A DNA stretch of 36,191 bases from Halothiobacillaceae bacterium. GTDB taxonomy: Bacteria > Pseudomonadota > Gammaproteobacteria > Halothiobacillales > Halothiobacillaceae. Positions 17,369 through 26,279 of this stretch are shown one piece after another. Made by a program: the position numbers and the translations under genes. Every line of letters starts with the position of its first letter. Position 1 is the first letter of the stretch. The stretch is taken from NCBI GenBank assembly GCA_016938615.1, contig JAFGUH010000242.1:1-36191 (forward strand), read 5' to 3'. Under the pieces are notes generated by a model. The model made no database searches, was not told where the DNA came from, and saw nothing but the letters and a program-made list of their open reading frames with translations.

Positions 17369-18520
17369 GTGCCCGAGGCACCGACCCCACCACCCGGCCA
17401 GCCGGCCCCGCCCGACGCGCTGATCGAGCTGCTCTCGATCGACGGCATGGGGCCACGTCGGCTCGACCGGCTGCTGGCCCACTTCGGCTCGCCCGACGCG
17501 GCGCTCGGCGCCCCTCGCCGGGAATGGCGCGACGCCGGGCTGCCCGAGCCGCTCACCCGCGAGCGCCCCGACCCCGCGAGAACTCGACGGATTCGCGACT
17601 GGCTCGACGACGCCCCCGATCATCACCTCGTGGCGCGTAACGCCTCGGCCTTCCCCGAATCCCTCGACGACCTGCCCGATGCCCCGGCCGCCCTGTTCGC
17701 CCGGGGACGGGTCGAGGCTTTGCGTGAGCCGCAGATCGCCATGGTCGGCTCCCGGACCCCGACCACCGGCGGCCGACAGAACGCCCGCGCCTTCGCGCGA
17801 CATCTGGCCCGCCAGGGACTGGTGATTACCAGCGGACTCGCACTGGGCATCGACGGCGAAGCCCACCAGGGCGCCCTCGATGTCGGCGGCAGCACGATCG
17901 CGGTGCTCGGCTCGGGCATCGATCGGCTCTACCCGTCGCAGCACCGCGATCTGGCCGAGCGGATCGTCGCCGGCGGCGGGCTGATCCTCTCGGAGTGGCT
18001 GCCGGGCACCGAGCCGCGTCGCGGACATTTCCCGCGCCGAAACCGCCTGATCAGCGGGCTGGCGAGCGGCGTGCTGGTGGTGGAAGCCTCCGTCCAGAGC
18101 GGCTCGCTGATCACCGCACGGCTGGCCGGCGAACAGGGCCGCGAGGTCTTCGCCATTCCCGGGTCGATCCACAACCCGCTCGCCCGTGGCTGCCATCGCC
18201 TGATTCGCGAAGGGGCCAAGCTGGTGGAAACCGGGCAGGACCTGCTCGAGGAGCTCGCCCCCGCACTGCGTCGACAGCTCGAGGCCCTGGATACGCCGGC
18301 GCCCCCATCGCAAGCCAACGAGACGCCCGCGCCTCGGCGAGACCCGCAGCAAGCCCGTATCCTCGATCTGCTCGGCCACGACCCGCAGCCGGCCGACACC
18401 TTGATCGAGGCGAGCGGATTGACCGCCGGGGAGGTTTCCTCCATCCTCCTCATGCTTGAACTGGCGGGCGAGGTTTCCACCCTGCCGGGCGGCCTGTATG
18501 CACGCACGAGCCAGGCCTGA
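17369..18520 (+). CDS. dprA: DNA-processing protein DprA (Smf)
   Basis: DprA binds incoming single-stranded DNA during natural transformation and loads RecA. The 383 residues comprise an N-terminal helix-hairpin/SAM-like part (LLSIDGMGPRRLDRLLAHFG), a central Rossmann domain (MVGSRTPTTGG, SGLALGIDGEAHQGAL, VLGSGIDRLYP, PRRNRLISGL, SGSLITARLAGEQGREVFA) and a C-terminal winged-helix (ILDLLGHDPQPADTLIEASG). The first in-frame start is GTG at 17369, six bases after the lysM stop codon begins. AAGGGG touches it too closely to be an ideal ribosome site, so coupling from lysM is likely. comF, another competence gene, is in the window. Confidence 0.95.
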   Translation: MPEAPTPPPGQPAPPDALIELLSIDGMGPRRLDRLLAHFGSPDAALGAPRREWRDAGLPEPLTRERPDPARTRRIRDWLDDAPDHHLVARNASAFPESLDDLPDAPAALFARGRVEALREPQIAMVGSRTPTTGGRQNARAFARHLARQGLVITSGLALGIDGEAHQGALDVGGSTIAVLGSGIDRLYPSQHRDLAERIVAGGGLILSEWLPGTEPRRGHFPRRNRLISGLASGVLVVEASVQSGSLITARLAGEQGREVFAIPGSIHNPLARGCHRLIREGAKLVETGQDLLEELAPALRRQLEALDTPAPPSQANETPAPRRDPQQARILDLLGHDPQPADTLIEASGLTAGEVSSILLMLELAGEVSTLPGGLYARTSQA

Positions 18521-18810
18521 CTCGGGACCCGAGCCGGCCTCATGCCCGAAATTACCAAGCCGCGCGTGCCCGGGGCGTCGCACCTGGGAACGGGGATTCC
18601 CATTGTGCGGCGGACGAACGCCATGCCTCACTGCGCAATTCGAGGCAGGCAGCGGGGCGGCATCCGGGCGCCGCTGGCCCCGGGGTAGCCCGGGGTAGCC
18701 CGGGTGGTCACCGGTGGTCACGGCCAACCGCGCCCCGCCATTCGTACCTGCCGCCGACCCGCTCCGTTTCCCGACCGCGCGGGCTCACGCCATCACGTTC
18801 CGGTAAGCCG
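18521..18810. other. Gap between dprA and smg
   Basis: The 290 bases hold an inverted form of the dispersed repeat (18607-18627) and a short run of tandem units: CCCGGGGTAG twice near 18679-18698 and GGTGGTCACC-like units twice near 18703-18722. I see no gene and no clear promoter or terminator. Confidence 0.45.
18607..18627 (-). repeat. Dispersed short intergenic repeat, copy 3 (diverged)
   Basis: Read on the minus strand it is GGCATGGCGTTCGTCCGCCG, which differs from copies 1 and 2 by a few bases. It lies about 90 bases after the dprA stop. Confidence 0.45.
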
Positions 18811-19284
18811 ATGAAAGAAACCGTTCTCGACCTGTTGATGTTCCTCTTCGAGAATTACATGGAAGACGAGGACCGCTTCCCCCCGCAAAATGAGCGTGCC
18901 GGACTGCAGATGAAGCTGCTCGAGGCCGGCTTCGACCACGACGAGATCGACGACGCGTTCGGGTGGCTGGAGGGTGTGCTGGAACAAGGCGGGCTTGCCG
19001 ACCCCGAACGCGACCAGGCCTTCCGGGTCTACAACGACGACGAGCAGATGGTGCTCGATGTCGATGCCCGTGGCTTTCTGATGCAACTCGAACAGATCGG
19101 GGTGCTCTCACCATCGAGCCGGGAAACCGTGATCGAGCGCGCCATGGCCCTCGACGAGGACGAGATCGACGTCGAGCGTCTCAAGTGGATCGTGCTCCTG
19201 GTGCTGTTCGCCAAGCCCGGGGAGGAACAGGCGTTCGCCTGGATGGAGGACCTGGTCTTCGACGACGCCGCCATCCTGCATTGA
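18811..19284 (+). CDS. smg: Smg family protein (DUF494)
   Basis: The 157-residue acidic helical protein begins MKETVLDLLMFLFENYMEDE and matches the Smg/DUF494 family in length and sequence (GFDHDEIDDAFGWLEGV, LKWIVLLVLF). Its biochemical role is not established. It lies in its usual place between dprA and a topoisomerase gene. Confidence 0.93.
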   Translation: MKETVLDLLMFLFENYMEDEDRFPPQNERAGLQMKLLEAGFDHDEIDDAFGWLEGVLEQGGLADPERDQAFRVYNDDEQMVLDVDARGFLMQLEQIGVLSPSSRETVIERAMALDEDEIDVERLKWIVLLVLFAKPGEEQAFAWMEDLVFDDAAILH

Positions 19285-19505
19285 CGAGACCCACCGCGCC
19301 CAGAGCGCGGCGGGGCGAGAATGAGGCAAACAGGCAGTCGACCCGTCCAAGCCGTGACCCGGGACCGATATCTGCTACGTTGTCTCACCGAGGCCGGGCA
19401 CGAACCGACCGAACAGGGGATGCACGCCATGCAACGAACCTCTCGCCTCGACCCGGGTCGACACACGCCGAGCGACACCGTATTTCCAAGTAACGAAGAC
19501 ATTCT

Positions 19506-21995
19506 ATGAGCGAAAACCTGGTCATCGTCGAGTCGCCCGCCAAGGCGAAGACGATCAAGAAATACCTCGGCCCCGGCTTTGAGGTGCTGGCCTCCTACGG
19601 TCACGTGCGCGATCTGGTGCCCAAGAACGGCGCAGTCGATACCGAGCACGATTTCGCGATGAACTACACCGTCATCGACAAGAACAAAAAGCACGTCGAC
19701 GCCATCAAGAAGGCACTGAAAAAGGCCGACACCCTGCTGCTCGCCACCGACCCCGACCGCGAAGGCGAGGCCATCTCCTGGCACCTCCACGAACTGTTGA
19801 AGGACAGCGGCCTGCTCAAGGACAAGCAAGCCAAGCGCGTGGTGTTCTACGAGATCACCAAGCGCGCCGTGCAGGAGGCGATCGCCCATCCGCGCGGACT
19901 GGCCCAGGAACTGATCGACGCCCAGCAGGCGCGCCGGGCGCTCGACTACCTGGTGGGCTTCAACCTCTCGCCGCTGCTTTGGAAGAAGATCAACCCGGGC
20001 CTGTCGGCCGGCCGAGTACAGAGCCCGGCCCTGCGGATGATCGTCGAGCGCGAGCAGGAGATCGAGGCCTTCACCCCGCGCGAGTACTGGTCGATCGCCG
20101 CCGACTGCCGCACCGGCGAGCTGCCGTTCGCCGCCCGCCTCTACCAGCTCGACGGCAAGAAGGTTTCCCAGTTTTCGCTCGAGGACGAGGCCTCCGCGAC
20201 CGCGGCGCGCGAACGCCTGCAAGCGGCCGCCGACGGCACGCTGACCGTCGACAAGGTCGATCGCCGCGAACGCAAGCGCCACGCCGCCCCGCCGTTCACC
20301 ACCTCCACCATGCAGCAGGAAGCGGTGCGCAAGCTCGGCCTGTCCGCCTCGCGCGCCATGCGCGTCGCCCAGGAACTCTACGAGGGCGTCGACATCGGCC
20401 AGGGCACCGTGGGCCTGATCACCTACATGCGGACCGACTCGGTCAACCTGTCGAACGACGCGATCGGCGAGATCCGCCAGCACATCGGGGAAAGCTACGG
20501 CGCCGACTACGTGCCGGAAACCCCCAACCAGTACCGCACCAAGTCGAAGAATGCCCAGGAGGCCCACGAGGCCATCCGCCCGACCTCGATCGCCAACGCG
20601 CCCGACAAGGTGCGCGCATTCCTCAACCGCGACCAGTTCCGTCTCTACGAGATGATCTTCAAGCGCACGCTGGCCTCGCAGATGAATCCGGCGATCTTCG
20701 ACCAGGTCTCCGTGGATCTCGCCGCCGGCACCGAGCACAGTTTCCGCGCGACCGGCTCGACCCTGAAGTTCCCCGGCTTTATCGCCGCCTACCGCGAGGA
20801 CGAGGACGACCAGGCATCGGACAAGGACGACGACCGTCGCCTGCCGCCGCTTGAGGAAGGCCAGCAGATCGATCTTGCCGAGATCAAGGCCACCCAGCAC
20901 TTCACCGAGCCGCCGCCACGCTTTACCGAGGCGAGCCTGGTCAAGACGCTCGAGCAGTACGGCATCGGGCGGCCATCGACCTACGCCAGCATCATCTCGA
21001 CGCTGCGCTCGCGCGAGTACGTGGAGCTCGAACAGCGCCGCTTCAAGCCCACCGACATGGGCCGAGTGGTCAACGGCTTTCTGACCGAGTACTTCCGCGA
21101 CATCGTCGACTACGAGTTCACCGCGAAGCTCGAGGACGAACTCGATGCCGTCTCGCGCGGCGAGGCCGACTGGGTGCCGCTGCTGCGCGAGTTCTGGGAG
21201 CCGTTCGCCGAACGGGTCGAGCACACCCAGCAGAACGTATCCCGCCAGGAGGCGGCCCAGGGCCGCGAGCTGGGCACCGACCCGAAGAGCGGCAAGCCGG
21301 TGGTCGCCCGCCTGGGACGCTTCGGGCCGTTCGTGCAGATCGGCAGCAAGGACGACGAGGAGAAGCCCAAGTTCGCCTCGCTGCGCCCGCACCAGAGCAT
21401 CGCGACCATCACGCTCGACGAGGCGATGGAGCTGTTCAAGCTGCCGCGCGAACTGGGCGAGACGCCCGAGGGGGAGCCCGTACAAGCCAATATCGGTCGC
21501 TTCGGCCCCTACGTGAAGTTCGGTAACAAGTTCGCCTCACTGGGCAAGGACGACGACCCCTACACCGTCGATCTGCCGCGCGCGCTCGAGATCATCGAGG
21601 TCAAGAAACTCGCCGAGAAGAATCGCATCATCACCGACTTCGGCGACGGCATCCAGGTGCTCAACGGTCGCTACGGCCCCTACGTCTCGGACGGCAAGAA
21701 GAACGCCAAGATTCCCAAGAACGACGATCCCAAGGCGATCACCCACGAGCAGGCGATCGAGATGATCGCCCAGGCGCCTGAACGCAAGGGCCGGGGTCGC
21801 AAGGCCGCTCCCAAGGCCGCTGCCAAGAAGACGACGACCACCAAGACGGCGGCCAAGTCGACCACCAAGGCGACGGCCAAGAAGACCGCGAGCAAGACCA
21901 CAACCAAGCAGGCGACGGCGAAAAAGGCCCCGGCCAAGAAGGCCACCGCCAAGAAGAGCGCGCCGAAAAGCGCCTCCGGGGACAAGGCCGAATGA
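19506..21995 (+). CDS. topA: DNA topoisomerase I
   Basis: TopA relaxes negative supercoils through a transient tyrosyl-DNA bond. The 829 residues have a TOPRIM domain (Glu9 in VESPAKAKT, DPDREGE at 82-88) and the active-site Tyr307 in LITYMRTDSVNLS. The C-terminal part has no zinc-ribbon cysteines. It has topoisomerase C-terminal repeats (ARLGRFGPFVQIG, ANIGRFGPYVKFG, VLNGRYGPYVSDG) and a Lys/Ala/Thr-rich tail of about 65 residues. That layout differs from E. coli TopA, which ends in zinc ribbons. The stop overlaps tsaC as ATGA. Confidence 0.97.
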   Translation: MSENLVIVESPAKAKTIKKYLGPGFEVLASYGHVRDLVPKNGAVDTEHDFAMNYTVIDKNKKHVDAIKKALKKADTLLLATDPDREGEAISWHLHELLKDSGLLKDKQAKRVVFYEITKRAVQEAIAHPRGLAQELIDAQQARRALDYLVGFNLSPLLWKKINPGLSAGRVQSPALRMIVEREQEIEAFTPREYWSIAADCRTGELPFAARLYQLDGKKVSQFSLEDEASATAARERLQAAADGTLTVDKVDRRERKRHAAPPFTTSTMQQEAVRKLGLSASRAMRVAQELYEGVDIGQGTVGLITYMRTDSVNLSNDAIGEIRQHIGESYGADYVPETPNQYRTKSKNAQEAHEAIRPTSIANAPDKVRAFLNRDQFRLYEMIFKRTLASQMNPAIFDQVSVDLAAGTEHSFRATGSTLKFPGFIAAYREDEDDQASDKDDDRRLPPLEEGQQIDLAEIKATQHFTEPPPRFTEASLVKTLEQYGIGRPSTYASIISTLRSREYVELEQRRFKPTDMGRVVNGFLTEYFRDIVDYEFTAKLEDELDAVSRGEADWVPLLREFWEPFAERVEHTQQNVSRQEAAQGRELGTDPKSGKPVVARLGRFGPFVQIGSKDDEEKPKFASLRPHQSIATITLDEAMELFKLPRELGETPEGEPVQANIGRFGPYVKFGNKFASLGKDDDPYTVDLPRALEIIEVKKLAEKNRIITDFGDGIQVLNGRYGPYVSDGKKNAKIPKNDDPKAITHEQAIEMIAQAPERKGRGRKAAPKAAAKKTTTTKTAAKSTTKATAKKTASKTTTKQATAKKAPAKKATAKKSAPKSASGDKAE

Positions 21996-22552
21996 GCATC
22001 CAGTCGCCCTTCCAGCTGCGCGAGATCACCCGACACCTCGACGACGGAGGCCTGATCGCCTACCCGACCGAAGCAGTCTTCGGCCTCGGCTGCGACCCGC
22101 TCGACGGGCACACAGTCATGCGCCTGCTGGCCCTGAAACAGCGCGAGGTGGGCAAGGGCCTGATCCTGATCGCCGACACGCCGGAGATGCTTCTGCCCTT
22201 CGCCGCGGTGAGCGCCGAGGAATGGGATAGCATCGCAGCCGACTGGCCGGCGGCGCGCACCGTGATCGTGCCGGCGGCCGACGGCGTGCCGGCCTGGCTG
22301 ACCGGCGGGCGCAAGGAGATCGCCCTGCGCGTACCGGCCCACGAGACGGCACGCGCGATCAGTCGCGCCTTCGGCGGGGCGATCGTCTCGACCAGCGCCA
22401 ACGTCAGCGGCCGACCGGCGGCACGCGACGCGCTCGCCGCCCGCCGCCAATTCGCCCGGGCGGATGTCCGGATCATTCCGGGGCAGGTCGACCGGCGCGC
22501 CCGGCCCTCGCAGATCGTCCATTGGCCCACCAGGCGGACCATCAGGAGCTGA
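21992..22552 (+). CDS. tsaC: Threonylcarbamoyl-AMP synthase TsaC
   Basis: TsaC (YrdC/Sua5 family) makes threonylcarbamoyl-AMP from threonine, bicarbonate and ATP for the t6A37 tRNA modification. The 186-residue length fits the short TsaC form without the Sua5 extension. Motifs are [14 protein letters not shown] (20-33), the basic [12 protein letters not shown] and [11 protein letters not shown]. The start overlaps the topA stop as ATGA. In E. coli tsaC sits after smg and yrdD, so its place here is conserved. Confidence 0.95.
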   Translation: MSIQSPFQLREITRHLDDGGLIAYPTEAVFGLGCDPLDGHTVMRLLALKQREVGKGLILIADTPEMLLPFAAVSAEEWDSIAADWPAARTVIVPAADGVPAWLTGGRKEIALRVPAHETARAISRAFGGAIVSTSANVSGRPAARDALAARRQFARADVRIIPGQVDRRARPSQIVHWPTRRTIRS

Positions 22553-22553
22553 C

Positions 22554-23510
22554 ATGGCGGACAACCAGGCCGATACACAGGCCGACCTCCAGGCCATTCG
22601 TGACTACCTCGTCGACCTGCAGGACCGTATCGTTGCAGGCCTGGAGAGCCAGGAGGACGGCACGCGCTTTCTGCACGATGACTGGAAGCGCCCGCCTGGC
22701 GATCACCTCAACGGCGAAGGCCGCGGGCGGATCCTCGAGGACGGCAGCACCTTTGAGCGCGCCGGGATCAACTTCTCGCATGTGACCGGCAACAAGCTGC
22801 CACCCTCGGCCACCGCCCATCGGCCGGATCTTGCCGGCGGCTCGTTCGAGGCGATGGGCGTCTCGCTGGTGATTCACCCGCGCAACCCCTATGCGCCCAC
22901 TTCACATGCCAACGTGCGTTTCTTCCAGGCGCAGAAAGAGGGGGTCGAGCCGGTGTGGTGGTTCGGCGGCGGTTTCGACCTGACGCCCTACTACGGTTTT
23001 ACCGAAGATGCCGTGCACTGGCACGAACAGGCCGAGGCGGCCTGCCGGCCGTTTGGCGACGACCACTATCCGCGCTTCAAGCAGTGGTGCGACGAGTACT
23101 TCTGGCTAAAGCATAGGGCCGAGCCGCGCGGGATCGGCGGCCTGTTCTTCGACGACTACGGCGCCGACGGCCAGGTCGACTTCGACACCGCCTTCGGCTT
23201 CATGCGCTCGGTGGCCGACCACTACCTGCCCGCCTACCTGCCGCTGGTGGAACGGCGCAAGGACACGCCCTATGGCGAGCGCGAGCGCGATTTTCAGGCC
23301 TACCGGCGCGGCCGTTACGTCGAATTCAACCTGGTCTACGACCGTGGCACGCTGTTCGGACTGCAGTCAGGCGGGCGCACCGAATCGATCCTGATGTCGA
23401 TGCCGCCGCGCGCCGCCTGGCGCTACGACTACCACCCGGAACCCGGCAGCGAGGAGGCCCGTCTCTACGACGAGTTTCTCCGCCCGCGCGACTGGCTGGC
23501 CGAACGGTAA
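22554..23510 (+). CDS. hemF: Oxygen-dependent coproporphyrinogen III oxidase
   Basis: HemF decarboxylates two propionate groups of coproporphyrinogen III with O2 in heme synthesis. The 318-residue protein has the family blocks [31 protein letters not shown] and a long C-terminal block around [20 protein letters not shown]. The ATG at 22554 has AGGAG six bases upstream and begins one base after the tsaC stop. The frame stays open to 22464 inside tsaC. The presence of HemF points to aerobic growth. Confidence 0.96.
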   Translation: MADNQADTQADLQAIRDYLVDLQDRIVAGLESQEDGTRFLHDDWKRPPGDHLNGEGRGRILEDGSTFERAGINFSHVTGNKLPPSATAHRPDLAGGSFEAMGVSLVIHPRNPYAPTSHANVRFFQAQKEGVEPVWWFGGGFDLTPYYGFTEDAVHWHEQAEAACRPFGDDHYPRFKQWCDEYFWLKHRAEPRGIGGLFFDDYGADGQVDFDTAFGFMRSVADHYLPAYLPLVERRKDTPYGERERDFQAYRRGRYVEFNLVYDRGTLFGLQSGGRTESILMSMPPRAAWRYDYHPEPGSEEARLYDEFLRPRDWLAER

Positions 23511-23527
23511 TCCAATTGCCGAATCCC

Positions 23528-23647
23528 TGTGGGAGCGGGCCTCGCCCGCGAATCGCGCGAAACGCGCGAGTCCTGCCCTACCCTTGCCGTCATATCCCAC
23601 GGGGACGGCGGCTGACGCCGCCTTCGCGGGCAAGGCCCGCTCCCACA
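23528..23647. repeat. Inverted pair of REP-like palindromes (family R1)
   Basis: A 25-base palindromic unit beginning TGTGGGAGCGGGCC (23528-23552) is repeated in inverted orientation at 23623-23647 with one base difference. The spacing is about 70 bases, a BIME-like arrangement. It lies just behind hemF. The same unit occurs behind bioB and, with changes, at 34107-34131. Confidence 0.85.
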
Positions 23648-23650
23648 GAA

Positions 23651-23679
23651 AAGGGCGAACCCGCCGGGGGTTCGCCCTT
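23651..23679. terminator. Bidirectional terminator between hemF and the nuclease gene
   Basis: A 12-bp perfect stem (AAGGGCGAACCC / GGGTTCGCCCTT) closes a 5-base loop. On the minus strand the helix ends in TTTT, so it should end the nuclease transcript. On plus it is followed by CTTCTTC, a weaker tract that could still stop hemF. Confidence 0.85.
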
Positions 23680-23713
23680 CTTCATTCCAGGATGACTTCG
23701 AGACGGGCTTGCG

Positions 23714-24553
23714 CTAGTCCAGCCGTTCGAGCGCATGCGCCGAGTCGACCGGGATAAACCAGTCCTGGTAGCGGTTGCTATGGTGCACGATCCAGCCGCG
23801 GGCTCGCAGGGTCTCGCCTGCCAGCGCCTCGAAATCCCAACCGGGGAAACGCGCGAGGTCGGACTTGTCGACGCGCACGGCTACCCGACCCTCCAGGTTG
23901 AGCCAGATATTGCGCCGGCTCTCGCCCACCGATTCCACCCGGCCGCGGACAATCGCCGCGCCCTGCACCGCCTCGGGAATGCCCTGTGCCGAGGGCAACC
24001 CCGGATCGTAGGCAGGCAGCGACCAGAGGCCGAGGGCGTCATCCCGCGCCAAGGCTTCGTGCGCGAGCAGGCAGTCGGCCAGCTCGAGATTGGGGGCGAC
24101 GAATACCGCCATGGCCATGCCTTGCTCGAGCAACCGTGCCTGTACCGAGCGGCCGTCGGGAAGATACAGGTAGGACAGCCGGCGACCGTAGCGGTCCTCG
24201 CCCTCGGTGGCATCGACCACGCGCACGCGGTTGCGGGCGTCGGCCAGCAACGCGCGCAGCGCCTGCTGTGCCTTGCGGGCGTAGGGTTCGTCCTCTGTCC
24301 CGTCACGGCCGACCTCCGGGGTGTCGATACCCACCAGACGCACCCGGTCGCCGTTGGTCAACCGGACGGTATCGCCATCGTTGACGTATGCGACCGTGGC
24401 CATGCGTCCCTCGGCCCCAGTGGGTCGACAATCGGCGGCCGACAGCGGATCGGCAACCAGGACGAGAAGGACCAGCCAGACAGCAAAAAGGGCACCGGGG
24501 AAACCCACGATGCCCTTTCGATGCGCCCGCCCGAGTGGCAGAAGCGCGCCCAC
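23714..24553 (-). CDS. Exported thermonuclease-family (SNase) protein
   Basis: This is a staphylococcal-nuclease-like enzyme that would cut DNA/RNA outside the cytoplasm. It has a hydrophobic leader (LFAVWLVLLVLVADPLSA, cleavage near residue 39), the Ca-binding NDGDTVRL, the catalytic Arg and Glu in VRLVGIDTPE plus a nearby DEPYARKA, and a second Arg in DRYGRRLSYLYLPDGR. About 95 extra C-terminal residues (VRGRVESVGESRRNIWLNLE ... LRARGWIVHH) resemble an OB-type add-on common in bacterial relatives. The GTG at 24551-24553 is used. A GTG 45 bases downstream with AAAGGG upstream is an alternative. It starts 7 bases after rpmE2 stops. Confidence 0.86.
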   Translation of the reverse strand: MGALLPLGRAHRKGIVGFPGALFAVWLVLLVLVADPLSAADCRPTGAEGRMATVAYVNDGDTVRLTNGDRVRLVGIDTPEVGRDGTEDEPYARKAQQALRALLADARNRVRVVDATEGEDRYGRRLSYLYLPDGRSVQARLLEQGMAMAVFVAPNLELADCLLAHEALARDDALGLWSLPAYDPGLPSAQGIPEAVQGAAIVRGRVESVGESRRNIWLNLEGRVAVRVDKSDLARFPGWDFEALAGETLRARGWIVHHSNRYQDWFIPVDSAHALERLD

Positions 24554-24560
24554 GATGACC

Positions 24561-24812
24561 TTAGCTCTTCTTCTGGCCGTAGCGGTTGCGGAACTTGTCC
24601 ACCTGCTTGGCCATGCTGCCCTCGGAGCGCTTGCCGGTGAAGAACGGGTGACTCGCGGAAGAGACGTCCATCTTGACCAGCGGGTACTCGTTGCCGTCTT
24701 CCCACTTGATGGTTTCGCGCGACTTGATGGTCGAACGGGTCAGGATGGCGAAATCCGCCGCGACGTCCTGGAACACCACCGGCTGATAGGTCGGGTGAAT
24801 GCCTTCTTTCAT
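24561..24812 (-). CDS. rpmE2: Ribosomal protein bL31, type B (zinc-free)
   Basis: The 83-residue protein begins [16 protein letters not shown] and contains [20 protein letters not shown] and [10 protein letters not shown], the type B L31 signature. It has no cysteine, so it cannot bind the zinc that type A L31 uses. In organisms with both paralogues, type B is normally Zur-repressed and made in zinc shortage. Whether a type A copy exists elsewhere cannot be told here. The ribosome site is AAGGG ten bases upstream. It probably shares a transcript with the nuclease gene. Confidence 0.95.
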   Translation of the reverse strand: MKEGIHPTYQPVVFQDVAADFAILTRSTIKSRETIKWEDGNEYPLVKMDVSSASHPFFTGKRSEGSMAKQVDKFRNRYGQKKS

Positions 24813-25083
24813 CTCGATTCTGCCCTTGGTAAAGGTTCGAAAGTTGGGTCGGATACCGCCCGCGGCGGCATCTCAAGTTGATCGTCTTCGGGATCGCCCC
24901 GATTCGGGGCCACCATCCGAGCCGCCGGAAGTCAGCCCCGGGGATCAGCCCCAGGAATCATCCCCGGGAATCATCCAAATAGGATTCACCACGGGCGCAC
25001 GCGGCCGGGACGGCCAAGGCGCGAGATTCTACCCAAACTGCGATCGCGACACAAGGCACCGCCCCGTTTCGTGAATCGGGAGA

Positions 25084-25788
25084 TCACGGGGTACGCGCCA
25101 GCGCCCACACCGCCACCGACTCGGCCCCACCCTGGCGCAGCTGGGCCGCCAGGGCGCCGACGCTAGCGCCGGTGGTCAGCACGTCGTCGACGATCGCCAC
25201 GGTGCGCGGCACGGGCGCATCGACCACGAACGCCCCGGCCAGCGCCCGCCTTCGCTCCCGAGCCGACCGCATGGCAAGCGAACCGGTATCGCGCACCCGT
25301 TGCACGCCACGGGCCATCAGCGGGGTGCCGAGCGAACGAGCAAGGGCGTCGGCCAGCAACCAGGCCTGGTTGAAACCGCGCCGGCGCCGTTGTGCCGGGT
25401 GCAGCGGCATGGGCACCAGGGCATCGGGCAGACTCTCGCGGGGCAGCGCCGCGATCGCGCTGGTCAAGGTCGCCTGCAACAACGGCAGGACGCTCAGGTC
25501 ACGGTGGTATTTCAGGCGATGCACCAGCTCGCGCGCGACCGGATCCAGATCGATCGCCGCAACCACTTGGGCGAACGGCCAGGGCCGCGCGGCGCAGGCG
25601 CCACAGGGTCCGGTCTCGGCCGCGTCGGGCAGGCACAGCCCGCAGGAGTGGCAGCGCGGCAAACCCGCCAGGGCGTGCCATTCGCGCAGGCAGTCGGGGC
25701 AGAGCCCGTCGGGCTCGACGGTATCGCGTCGGCAGAGATGACAGGGCGCGTCGAACCAGCGCCCGCGTCGCGAGGACATCCCTTTCAT
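25084..25788 (-). CDS. comF: ComF family phosphoribosyltransferase-like protein
   Basis: ComF proteins assist uptake of single-stranded DNA in transformation, and GntX relatives are linked to other roles. The 234 residues contain an N-terminal zinc-finger-like set of Cys pairs (CHLC at about 16-19, CPDC, CHSC, CGAC), a middle HRLKYHRD block, and the phosphoribosyltransferase loop VAIVDDVLTTGAS near residue 195-207. Two in-frame ATGs lie at 25788 and 25779, and the first has AGCAGG upstream. The start codon falls within a 14-bp tandem repeat shared with the leader of the divergent gene. Confidence 0.92.
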   Translation of the reverse strand: MKGMSSRRGRWFDAPCHLCRRDTVEPDGLCPDCLREWHALAGLPRCHSCGLCLPDAAETGPCGACAARPWPFAQVVAAIDLDPVARELVHRLKYHRDLSVLPLLQATLTSAIAALPRESLPDALVPMPLHPAQRRRRGFNQAWLLADALARSLGTPLMARGVQRVRDTGSLAMRSARERRRALAGAFVVDAPVPRTVAIVDDVLTTGASVGALAAQLRQGGAESVAVWALARTP

Positions 25789-25812
25789 GGTAGCCTGCTC
25801 ATGGTAACCTGC
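25785..25812. repeat. 14-bp tandem repeat at a divergent promoter
   Basis: TCATGGTAGCCTGC (25785-25798) is followed directly by TCATGGTAACCTGC (25799-25812), one base different. The first copy contains the comF start codon on minus. The pair lies 32 bases before the ATG of the membrane protein gene on plus. Confidence 0.8.
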
Positions 25813-25843
25813 ATCCCATCTGCATATTTATAGGTCGAAGGAA

Positions 25844-26275
25844 ATGAACGAGGACGCGCGCGCTCAACCGATCGATTCCGACGACGAGCACACCCCGACC
25901 CGGGTCTCGGGTCGCTCGGCCCGCCGCGCCGCGACCTGGTTCAACTGGGGCAACATCGTCGCCATGCTCGTACCGTTGCCGCTGGCGATCTTCTGGACCG
26001 GCCTGTCGATGCTGATCTACGCGCTCAACCGGCATCATCCCAATCCCAAGGTGGGCTACTACACCCAGTGGGCAGCCTACCGCTTCTACGGGGTCGCCGG
26101 ATCGGCCGTGGCCATCGCCGCTTTCGCCCCGCCCCACCTGACGTTCTACCTGGTCGTCTGGGCCGTGGCGGCACTGATCATCATCCCCTGGTCGCTTTAC
26201 GACCTCTACCGGATCAAGCAAGATACCTGGGAAGACTCCTACACCGAGCCACCTGAATCGTTCGAGGACGACTGA
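25844..26275 (+). CDS. Small conserved membrane protein before bioB, function unknown
   Basis: The 143-residue protein has a polar, acidic N-terminus of about 30 residues, then hydrophobic segments at about 37-60 ([20 protein letters not shown]), 82-95 ([14 protein letters not shown]) and 99-117 ([16 protein letters not shown]), with an acidic tail. The block [22 protein letters not shown] between them looks conserved. I cannot name the family. The ribosome site GAAGGA sits four bases before the ATG, and an AT-rich patch (CATATTTATA) just upstream may be a -10 region. bioB starts four bases after its stop, so the two are co-transcribed. Confidence 0.85.
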   Translation: MNEDARAQPIDSDDEHTPTRVSGRSARRAATWFNWGNIVAMLVPLPLAIFWTGLSMLIYALNRHHPNPKVGYYTQWAAYRFYGVAGSAVAIAAFAPPHLTFYLVVWAVAALIIIPWSLYDLYRIKQDTWEDSYTEPPESFEDD

Positions 26276-26279
26276 TCGA

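Noticed and set aside
16358-18727. Very long minus frame opposite lysM and dprA
   Set aside because: It is antisense to two recognised genes and its residues show no family. It is a codon-bias shadow.
19029-21485. 818-codon minus frame opposite topA
   Set aside because: It mirrors the topA reading frame and has no independent motif.
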